From: Cololabis saira
Lineage: Eukaryota > Chordata > Actinopteri > Beloniformes > Belonidae
DNA length: 64,000 bases
Assembly: GCF_033807715.1 (NCBI RefSeq)
Contig: NC_084591.1
Span: forward strand, 47,882,368-47,946,367
Reading direction: 5' to 3'
Shown here: positions 56,801-64,000 of the stretch, in pieces
Position numbering within the stretch: the stretch's first letter is position 1
How the letters are laid out: each line of letters begins with the position of its first letter
Notes under the pieces: generated by a model
Databases searched by the model: none
The model's input: the letters and a program-made list of their open reading frames with translations, nothing else
What the model was told of the DNA's origin: nothing
Program-made: the position numbers and the translations under genes

Positions 56801-59800
56801 CTGAGCGATACATCCTGCCGGTTTGTCACCGATATTCACTCTCACAACAGCGAAGACCTCGATGTTATCCTCAGGATGGTCTCTCCAGAGAAATCGGTGG
56901 AGGTGGACCTCCTTGTCTTTCAACCACACAGAGTTATACATTTTTTTAATGTCGCCCAGTGCGGCATGCAGTCCACTCCTAAATCTCAGAAGGACTCCTC
57001 TGATTGGGTTGAGGACATCGGGACCCTTGTGAAGGAGGTCGTTCAGGCTTACCCCACGGAACTCCTGGCTGCTGTTCCACACGATCCTCACAGGAGTTGA
57101 GGTAGAGTGAGGGTTTGGCGCAACCAGGTGACTAATATACCACTTTGGCCCTTTCCAGCATTCCAGTTCCTCCTTGGTGAGTTTGACGGCAGCTCCTCTC
57201 GAGACCATGTCGTGGATTTGCTCTGTGTAAGCATTTTTCCATGCAGGTTCCCTCTCCAGACGCCTCTCCATGTTTATGAATGTTGCCTCCACAGCGTATC
57301 GGTTGTCCGGCAATGTTGAGGGGTTTGCTCTCCAGGGATATGCTGCGTCCCAATGGGGGGAACTGCTGTGTTTGTCTGCTAACACATAAGTGAGACACTC
57401 CTTTATTTTCTCTAGGTCTCTCTCATCCTTGAGGGTCATTTCCTTTCCTCCAGGAGGACACTTTCCACACTTGCAGCTGCCACACAGGGGAGTGCAGGCC
57501 GCGCCAATGCTGTCCCACTTAAACCATTCAAGCACTTCCTTGTTGGTGGTTGTTGTGGTTTGTGCTATTTTGTCTCCCTCTGCTGGGGCTATAATTGTCT
57601 CCTTGTACGCCATAGAGGCTGCTCTCATGGTTCTTGCAAGATGAGTCTCAGATCGGTGCACAGCCAGGTCGACGGTTTCAATGAGGTTAGGATGAGTTCC
57701 ACCAACGGTCTTTCCCAACGGTCCGTCCCAGAGGACGAGGTCACCTATGATCTTAGTCGGCTGGGGAACCAGACGACCTTCACGGTGACTGTGGAGGAGG
57801 TCAATTCTTGTTGGCCGAGCCAGCTCGTCTCTAGTGACATTGGGGAAGAATTTCTGCAATTCTTTGGGGGAAACGGGTTGAGTCACCTCAGCAATGTTTT
57901 CTAGCCCATAGCAGAGGATTTTGTGTTCTGCCACCTTTCCTTTGGGTGTCTTGACCTTTAGCCGCAGGAAGTACCGTTTGGTCACAACCGTTTTTTTCAT
58001 CCCACCGATGCCGTGAACGATGAGCTTGATTGTCTCGCCATGCAATCTAAGGCGATCAGCTGCTTTGTTGGTGATGTAATTCGTATCAGAGGCGAGGTCT
58101 ATCAAAGTTCCAATCAGAGAGCCTGAATTTGTTGTCACCTTCATCAGCATCATCACGACTGGATGTTCCCTCAGCGTATCACCAGACTTGGTGCACACCG
58201 TTGAGGATATTTTGTTAGAAAATGCCTCTTTATATTTTTCCCTTTGCTCTGGGGTGAGATCAGCCAGGAACCTCTCCTGCTTTTCAGTGAGACCAAGTTT
58301 CTTTCCTCCGGTTCTTATGGCGCGGTGATCCTGACTGTCGGTGTCTTTCTTCGGAAAAGGGGGCTTCGGACACAGAAGGTAATTATGGTCTGACATTCCT
58401 CCTTTCCTGCAGTCTTGTTTTGGGCAGAGGAATCTTGTAGTGCAACCTTTGCCATCCTTATCATGTGACCGTAGGCACTTTGAACACAACTCCAGCCTTT
58501 TTAAGTGAGCTCGCTTGCTGGAGAGGTCTTGGTCCCTGAAGGTCTTGCATGCAAAGAGCTTGCCAGTATGTGAGCTATCGCCGCAGACAGCACAGTTGGG
58601 ACAGTCCATCAGGCCTGCAGTAGATTTACTAAACGATTTTTTCAGCCTTTTCTCCAAAGTGTCTGACGGGCCCTTTTCCACAGTGCTTTTCTCCACGGGG
58701 TTTGGCTCCAGCTGATCCAATTCCTCAAGGATTTCCTCCTGTTTCTTCAGAAATTTTAGCAGGCAGTCGAAATGGTTCAGCGTGGAGAACTGGTTTGCAG
58801 GGTCGGTCTTGTGCATAATCCACTCCCTCTTTAAGGAACTGGGAAGTTTGCTCTCTAGGGACTGGGCGACAATGCGGTTCTTCATTGCGTCTTCTTCTCC
58901 AAGGATCTGGAGGTTACAAAGTGCTCTCTCCACAGCCTGAATTAATTCAATCGTCCTCCTGGAATGATTTCCTTTGACAGGAGGAAGAGACTGAACCTCG
59001 TTGCAGATCATCAGCACAATTTTGGACTTGTTTCCATATTTATTGTCCAGCAATCTGAAGACGTCGTCTGCGGATCCACAACTGGACAAGACAAGGTCCT
59101 TTTTCACGTTCTCACTGAGGCTCCCAAGCAGGTGGAACTTCCTCACGCAGTCTGCCCCTTGTGGATTTCCGAGTTGTTGCAGGTTCTCCCATTCTGCTTT
59201 CCAGCGGTAGTAGTCCCTCATGTCACCAGTGAATGTGGGCAGCCGTGCTCTCTCAAGGCTGATTTGGGGCCTTAAGTCGAATGATCCCTGGAACATGTTG
59301 GGGCTGCTTCGCTGGAGGAGGGGCTGGATGCTTGTGTTTGCGCTGGCCTCCAGCTTGAGGTTGGAGGGCCCTTTAGAGGGCGATGAGGGCGCTGGGTTTT
59401 CCCCTGAAGTCAGTAAGCCATCAGCCTCGCTGTCCTGTCTTGAGTCCCTCCCTGTAACGTCCACAGGATCCTCTCCCTCCATTGCAAGCTTGTCAGACAA
59501 AGCCAAGACCCTTTTCTTTAATGTCCTGTGGCGGGTTTGGAGATCCACAGCTCTTAGACCAGGAATGAGGTCTTGCCATTCCAGCAGCATTTCTTCAAGC
59601 TCTGTGACCTCTCTGTCCAAGCCTTTAATTCTAAGTCGGTGGTCCTTTAATGATCGGTGCGGACTAATTTCTTCTTCCTCCGCCTGAACAATGGCCACCT
59701 CAGCCGTCTTGGCTTGAATGAAGAACGTGGGTTCAGCATAGCCATTCCAGAAGGTTTCCTGGGTGGCCTTCTTTACCTCGAGGAACCTGTCGGCGCACTC

Positions 59801-60079
59801 AGCGGTTTTCTCATCAATTTGAGTTGCTGATGCTCTGATTTCTTCGTCATTTGATTCCCTCAGGGCTTCTGCATATTCGTACCCTGCGTCTGATACTTTG
59901 CAGAAGTCTGCTTTAAAGTGTTTCCATTCCGTCAGGATTTCACTTGGTTCCAAGAGTTCAAATCTTGTGAGGGTGTGACTCCTTTTTGTAAATGAAGCTT
60001 GTGCCCTCGATCGCACACTCTTGAGTTTCTCCAGGTCTGCCATTTTTTTCTTTGCTGTTGACTGGGAGCTGGTTGTCAC
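53852..60079 (-). CDS. BEL/Pao Gag-Pol polyprotein, 2075 residues
   Basis: One intact frame. Gag has a coiled-coil start and a DUF1759 region (RLPTFTGDMRDYYRWKAEW). A Cys/His region follows (CPNCAVCGDSSHTGK, CSKCLRSHDKDGKGC). The protease-like LIDLASDTNYI is next. Reverse transcriptase has GDIKKMYNSVWL and SYVDDILTSH (Asp 1122-1123 intact). RNase H has FSDGSESSYGAVLY and FVDSQTILAAI. Integrase has CVMCRKQKG, LDLFGPF, SDRGTNFVGA and NGAAEAAVKLLKRAL. The C-terminal DUF5641-like domain has VGDIVWIADQ. All catalytic residues I can check are present, so it may encode working enzymes. It belongs to a lineage different from the 31,843 element. Confidence 0.94.
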   Translation of the reverse strand: MTTSSQSTAKKKMADLEKLKSVRSRAQASFTKRSHTLTRFELLEPSEILTEWKHFKADFCKVSDAGYEYAEALRESNDEEIRASATQIDEKTAECADRFLEVKKATQETFWNGYAEPTFFIQAKTAEVAIVQAEEEEISPHRSLKDHRLRIKGLDREVTELEEMLLEWQDLIPGLRAVDLQTRHRTLKKRVLALSDKLAMEGEDPVDVTGRDSRQDSEADGLLTSGENPAPSSPSKGPSNLKLEASANTSIQPLLQRSSPNMFQGSFDLRPQISLERARLPTFTGDMRDYYRWKAEWENLQQLGNPQGADCVRKFHLLGSLSENVKKDLVLSSCGSADDVFRLLDNKYGNKSKIVLMICNEVQSLPPVKGNHSRRTIELIQAVERALCNLQILGEEDAMKNRIVAQSLESKLPSSLKREWIMHKTDPANQFSTLNHFDCLLKFLKKQEEILEELDQLEPNPVEKSTVEKGPSDTLEKRLKKSFSKSTAGLMDCPNCAVCGDSSHTGKLFACKTFRDQDLSSKRAHLKRLELCSKCLRSHDKDGKGCTTRFLCPKQDCRKGGMSDHNYLLCPKPPFPKKDTDSQDHRAIRTGGKKLGLTEKQERFLADLTPEQREKYKEAFSNKISSTVCTKSGDTLREHPVVMMLMKVTTNSGSLIGTLIDLASDTNYITNKAADRLRLHGETIKLIVHGIGGMKKTVVTKRYFLRLKVKTPKGKVAEHKILCYGLENIAEVTQPVSPKELQKFFPNVTRDELARPTRIDLLHSHREGRLVPQPTKIIGDLVLWDGPLGKTVGGTHPNLIETVDLAVHRSETHLARTMRAASMAYKETIIAPAEGDKIAQTTTTTNKEVLEWFKWDSIGAACTPLCGSCKCGKCPPGGKEMTLKDERDLEKIKECLTYVLADKHSSSPHWDAAYPWRANPSTLPDNRYAVEATFINMERRLEREPAWKNAYTEQIHDMVSRGAAVKLTKEELECWKGPKWYISHLVAPNPHSTSTPVRIVWNSSQEFRGVSLNDLLHKGPDVLNPIRGVLLRFRSGLHAALGDIKKMYNSVWLKDKEVHLHRFLWRDHPEDNIEVFAVVRVNIGDKPAGCIAQVAMRETANLPQFTEMVEERRALTEDSYVDDILTSHNDPETLERITKGVEEILNAGGFALKPWVLSCQSGRSEIPADSSPKSQSPKTLVLPNQLHEEDNKALGVGYEPDTDKLRLMTSINFSKKRGKMRTGLDLRVEEVRIGTPEPLTRRMLLSQIAAFYDPIGLASPAKQKGAMLVREAFQEASKDNPPTDTWDIPLSPRLREAAITLFEEYVKLGQVRFDRSLTPPETMGLPTGITFSDGSESSYGAVLYLRWTTLNNVVIKLVESKAKLTPLDQKGDVIKAELCGAVFASRLKKYFERHCHIKVERWFHFVDSQTILAAIQKDSYGYQTFFANRIGKIQKNGQVEDWRWVEGKCNIADMVTRGATSEELNEESWWQKGPEFLKWPESDWPTKTASEITSSAAEDVKKLQRKAFSAAVTRAQSKQKNGARTSHSKADVEGDEVQRETQTGEKPTYVPARRKRSWSIGLVSLVEPQRFSALGKLCGAVAWVRRAAETWLRRRPPLDSPKWEASGSTLSAKERAEAFQDLALAAQDEVEFQDSTLNRLVVHTDVNTGLLLCGGRVQSWNEDGTAVPLIPFRSWLATLLAREAHESNHEGVAATLLRTRKRAWILQGRRTVKKTINSCVMCRKQKGKMCQQMMSDLPPQRSQRSSPFENTTLDLFGPFEVKDAVKKRTGKKVWGIIFCCMASRAVHADLVDDQSSDSFLQAYSRFVALRGHPRRLWSDRGTNFVGAKPALRELHKYLDTLREASIEDKAAQNGTDWAWNFHPADAPHRNGAAEAAVKLLKRALISLGGTMGSLTWGELQTLFYQAANLTNERPIDARAQVQEDAVEYLTPNTLLLGRTGLGGDTGGLNLCTHPWRRLRTIQIGVDMFWKKWSELAGPNLFIRPKWHRTSRNIKVGDIVWIADQNALRGQFRLGRIQTVYPDRRGLVRDADVKTCAGLPASLAGGQPRKNSQPLVTIILRRDVRRLVLLIPAEDQ

Positions 60080-60275
60080 TAACAGTGGGTTCCTCTACAG
60101 GGGACTTTGTTCCACTCTTTGTGTGTAGTGCAGACTCTTTTGTTCAGTGCAGCTTTAATGGCAGTTGGAACGTGTTTTGTTTTGTTTTGTTTTATTTTTA
60201 TTTATTTATTTATTTTTTTTTTATTTATTTATCCACTGCACAGATCCGGTGCAGCAGCAGGAATTGGTTTATAAC

Positions 60276-61015
60276 TGTTCCGGTTTTTCAAATCCCCCCG
60301 GACAGGGTGTAGGGAGAGTGGACGAGGAATAACTCAGCTTTTCTTTGTTTTTATTTCTTGAAATTAATGTACTGCTTCTGTGGCAGCAAGACGTACATTT
60401 GGGTTGTAGCAGCAGGTTATAAACCTGTGAAAAAGAAATGAAATCCAAGTACAACGTAGTTAATTACCTCAAACATAATCATATAATCATTAACAACAAA
60501 AAGCAATAACCATCGTCATCATCTGTCATAATTAAATACAATTAAATGGGGATTTACAAATACAAAATAAATTGCTTTGCACTTTTGCAAGTAAACACAA
60601 AAAGTTAATCTTATCTTAAGTTTTGAGCCGCGATGTTCATTTATAACTTAAAACGGCGTGCTCCGCCACACCCACAAACAAACGCACACACATCTCCAGG
60701 TGCCGACAGCGCGACAGCGCAGCGGCGCATCATCAGCACAGCAACCATGTCACACACAAGTGATCGCAGCCGCGAGATGCGGATCCAGCACAGCAAGTAT
60801 AAACAAAACCCGTCAACTTTAATAAACGGAGCTCTTACCAGTACCGCATCACTCTCCCGACAATTTTACGTCACCGCACGGATCGCTTCCGCTTATGGCG
60901 CAACCGGCGGCACACAGCTGATTAATAATGACATCACACCCGTGACACGTGGACCACCCACCTTACACCCCGCTCCTCCCTCTGTGATTTATTGGAAGTG
61001 ATTTATAACTTAACA
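60276..61015 (-). repeat. BEL/Pao element 2, 5' LTR
   Basis: 740 bp, TGTTCCGG...TTAACA on the plus strand. Next to it on the coding side, GTTATAAACCAATTCC is the expected primer-site position; I do not recognise the tRNA. Confidence 0.88.
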
Positions 61016-61031
61016 AATACATTTAAAAGTT
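61016..61031 (+). repeat. Short remnant of Gmr1 leader at a recombination junction
   Basis: AATACATTTAAAAGTT is the continuation of the Gmr1 leader cut at 52,755 (compare 40,347 onward). It is joined directly to L2 sequence at 61,032. Confidence 0.8.
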
Positions 61032-62700
61032 AGACTAACTATTATAGTCTTGTTCTATAGCTGCAACTATGACTACTGACTCTAACACACTAGAGTTTAC
61101 ACTAAATAGAGATTTAACAACACCAGCTAGAGGTTTACTAAACGCTAACTATAGGCTTTACTAAACAGAAAGGTTTTAAGTTTAGTTTTAAAGGTGGAGG
61201 TGGTGTCAGTCTCCTTAACCCAGATTGGAAGTTGATTCCATAGTAATGGTGCTTGATAGCAGAACGCCCGCCCTCCAAATCTACATTTGGATACTCTAGG
61301 AACTACGAGTAAACCTGCACTCCGAGAACGGAGAGCTCTGACAGGAACATAAGGCACTATCAGGTCTTGCAAATAATGCAGAGCTAAGCCGTTTTGGGCT
61401 TTATACGCAAGTAATACAATTTTAAATTGGATTCTGAATTTTACAGGGTAGCCAATGGAGCGACGCTAACACTGGGGAGACGTGGTCTCTCCTGCTGATT
61501 CCTGTCAGCACTCACGCTTCTGCATTTTGGATCAGCTGGAGGATATTCAGCAAATTACTTGGACATCCTGCTAGCAACACATTACAGTAATCTAGTCTAG
61601 AAGATACAAACGCATGAACTAGTTTTTCTGCATCACTCTGCGAGAGGATTTTCCTAATCTTTGATATATTACGGAGATGGAAAAACGCAATTTTACAAAC
61701 CTGATTATTATGGTTTAAACAACAAATCCTGATCGAAAACAACACCAAGGTTTCTCACAGTTGCACTGGAAGCCATCGCAACACCATCTAACCATCCCTT
61801 CCTAAGATGCTCTGGACCAAGAATGATAACCTCTGTTTTATCTGAATTTAGAAGCAAGAAATTTCCGGACATCCAGTCCTTGATGTCCCTAAGACATGCC
61901 TGAAGTTTAACTAACGGTTCTGTTTCATCCGGCTTCATAGACAAATAGAGCTGCGTATCATCAGCATAACAATGAAAGTGTATGCCGTGATTCTGGATTA
62001 TACTTCCCAATGGCTGAATGTATAAACTGAACAAGATTGGCCCTAGCACTGAACCCTGCGGAACACCATAACAGACCCTTGACTGTTCTGAAGAAACCTC
62101 ATGTACATGAACAAACTGGAACCTGTCAGATAGATATGATTTAAACCAACGTAGAGCTGTCCCTTTAATCCCAACAACATGCTCTAACCTGTGCAGTAAA
62201 ATGCCATGATCTACAGTGTCAAAAGCAGCACTGAGGTCCAGTAGAACCAGTATGGACACTAATCCCTTATCTGAGGTCCAGTAGAACCAGTGTGGACACT
62301 AATCCCTTATCTGAGGTCCAATAGAACCAGTATGGACACTAATCCCTTATCTGAGGCCATAAGAAGGTCATTCGTGACCCGAACCAGTGCTGTCTCTGTG
62401 CTATGATGCATTCTGAACCCTGACTGAAAGACTTCAAACAGATCATTTCTATACAAATAGTCACATAACTGGCTTGAAACTGCCTTTTCCAGAATTTTAG
62501 ATACAAATGGAAGGTTGGAAATTGGTCTATAATGAGCTAAGGTGTCTGGGTCAAGAGAAGGTTTTTTAAGTAAAGGTTTAATTACCGTAACTTTGAAAAC
62601 CTGTGGTACATATCTTAAGTTTAGGGATAGGTTTATTTGGTCCAGTATTGTTGCACCAATAAGAGAAAAAAACATTTTTTAATAGTCGAGTCGGGATGGG
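61032..62700 (-). mobile_element. L2-like LINE, 3' half, copy 2 (minus strand)
   Basis: Nearly identical to 38,217-39,856, including the triplicated 40-bp unit (62,233-62,352). It extends further on the 5' side to the solo LTR at 62,701. Confidence 0.85.
61145..62675 (-). pseudogene. L2-like reverse transcriptase, copy 2, frameshifted
   Basis: Frames 62675-62307 ([32 protein letters not shown] and [15 protein letters not shown]), 62259-61708 (AAFDTVDHG, YGVPQGSVLGP, YADDTQLY), 61748-61512 and 61372-61145 (LLWNQLPIWVKE). The RT domain is complete except for the frameshifts and the 40-bp triplication. Confidence 0.82.
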
Positions 62701-63495
62701 TGTTACGTCGACTGCTGTCGCCGTGTTTATTATGTATTATATTTAGTTTTGGTATTATGATTTTAGTGGTATTGTAGTATAAATATATATAATATATATC
62801 TATTGGCTAATGTATATATGTATATATATTTATATGAGGTCTGTGTATTGCTGAACACTTGAGTCTTCACCATTATAATAGAATAGAGAGCGCCTTCTAT
62901 TATGTATAATGTGTTTTTGCTCCACTGCAGGTCTGTTTGCCTTGTTAATGCCATCAGCAAGGGCTGGCAGTAGTTAAGGGTCTGCTGATTGCCTTGTTAA
63001 TGCCATCAGCAAGGGCTGGCAGTAGTTAAGGGTCTGATCACCCCTTGGCTGTCCTATTGGTTGCCGGTCATGTGACACCCAGTGGCCATGGGTGCCCAGA
63101 GTACTATATATTCAGTCTGAACCTGACAATCGAGGAGGAACACCCCTCTGGTCTTCCTCCGACCTGCCGCTACTATGTATACATGTTAACCACTAACTGT
63201 TAAACTTTTGTGTTGTTTCTCCCTTGGGAAAGGAGAGTTTGTTTCTGTTAAACTTTTGTGTTGTTTCTCCCTTGGGAAAGGATAGTTTGTTTTTTACGTT
63301 AAGCTTTTGCCCTTTTGATTCTGTTTATGTTTATTGTCTTTTATTTTTAGTTATAGAGTCATCAACCTTGTAAACGTGCCTAAAGCACACTTTTAAGAGA
63401 GTTTGTAATAAAACTTCATACTCTGACCATAGTTTCCGTTCCTCCTTAAACATGTTACCTACTCACCTTACCCCTAGACAGATGGGTTTGTAACA
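62701..63495 (+). repeat. Gmr1-like solo LTR
   Basis: 795 bp, TGTTACGTCG...TTGTAACA, flanked by the 5-bp duplication ATGGG (62696-62700 and 63496-63500). It splits the L2 coding sequence between the LDP and TRLLK blocks, whose reading is otherwise continuous. Confidence 0.9.
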
Positions 63496-64000
63496 ATGGG
63501 GTCTAACATACACGTGGTTGATTTAGCTCTATTGACGAGTGAGGTCAGCTCAGGGAGGTCTATAGGATCAAAACAGTCTAGAGACAAGTCAGAGCCCAGG
63601 GAAGTCGCTAAAGCTGAAGAAACGCCCACAACCGGCTGGTTGATTTCACTACTGAGAGCTGCAGGAATGCACTGCTCCACAGAGTTGTGACTCTTTGTCA
63701 GCCTGGCCACAGTGCTGAACAGAAAACGTGGGTTACTTTTGTTATCCTCTATCAACGTTGAATAATAAGCTGTTCTGGCTTTGCAAATGTGTATATACTA
63801 TTAGAATATCTTTCCATTCACAATCCTTAAATTTAGCAATAGCTTCATCAGACAAACATCTGCTAAAGTAATACCTCCTATTTTGCACTTCAATATCGAC
63901 AATATTAAATTCAAACATTATTAAATAATGGTCGGATAAAAGGGAGTTTACAGGTGACACCAACAGATCATCAGTTTCAACACCGTAGGTGAGAACGAGA
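63496..64000 (-). pseudogene. L2-like LINE ORF2, endonuclease end to pre-RT region
   Basis: Minus-strand frames give LLSDHYLIMFEF (end of the endonuclease), RYYFSRCLSDEAIAKF, and then [20 protein letters not shown] and STTCMLDP. This is the part of ORF2 immediately before the RT at 62,675, so both belong to one LINE split by the solo LTR. It continues past the window end; the two frames overlap out of register (frameshift near 63,750). Confidence 0.75.

Larger units (their letters stand above)
52756..61015 (-). mobile_element. Second BEL/Pao element, complete, minus strand
   Basis: LTRs 60,276-61,015 (5') and 52,756-53,486 (3'). The 5-bp duplication AATAC (52751-52755 and 61016-61020) lies in Gmr1 leader DNA. 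The pol frame is intact. The LTRs differ by an 8-bp indel (AGCGGCGC region) and a small change near TTAATAAACGG, so it is older than the first BEL element or has since mutated. Confidence 0.93.

Overview
The window is vertebrate, almost certainly teleost fish, nuclear DNA. The evidence is one spliced host gene for an egg-envelope protein (ZP3 family, minus strand) surrounded by fish-typical repeats: Rex3/RTE-like and L2-like LINEs, PIF-Harbinger and hAT elements, a tRNA-derived SINE, BEL/Pao elements and a Gmr1-type Ty3/gypsy element. I see no bacterial-style genes or operons.

Positions 1-30,760 hold the ZP3-like gene. Its first exon is at 30,418-30,559 and its last at 1,488-1,552. Nine exons join in phase with GT-AG introns into about 394 codons (403 with an alternative donor in exon 8). 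Introns make up about 96% of the gene and are packed with repeats: a TTAA-flanked element, a Harbinger element with a Myb-like ORF, two hAT elements, a 2.3-kb minisatellite with 20/21-bp units (intron 5), a Rex3 fragment inside a hAT-like element, two fold-back elements, a second minisatellite, two homologous GACCCYCAAA arrays, and an L2-like ORF1 fragment.

Positions 30,957-64,000 are a nest of retroelements just upstream of the ZP3 promoter. The best-supported reading is an L2-like LINE on the minus strand, with its (ATGG)n tail at 30,957-31,108 and more 5' sequence at 63,496-64,000, into which other elements inserted. These are an intact-looking BEL/Pao element (31,294-38,070) and a Gmr1-like Ty3/gypsy element (39,857-52,728). 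The Gmr1-like element is itself broken by a non-autonomous retrovirus-like element (42,225-46,810), a SINE (47,482-47,840) and a LINE fragment carrying an endonuclease (49,316-51,062). A second BEL/Pao element on the minus strand (52,756-61,015) sits in a 27-bp piece of Gmr1 leader. After it, the L2 segment and a Gmr1 LTR occur again (61,032-63,495), which points to a local tandem duplication. Target-site duplications of 4-5 bp support most of these insertions.

The only host gene with a clear role is the ZP3-like gene (secreted egg coat). The other coding sequences belong to mobile elements. The least ordinary features are the integrase-before-RT order in the gypsy element, the YVND catalytic box in an otherwise intact BEL element, the pol-less LTR element with identical LTRs and a tRNA-Trp-type primer site, and the minisatellite that repeats an acceptor/donor-like motif about 110 times in the sense direction of the host intron.
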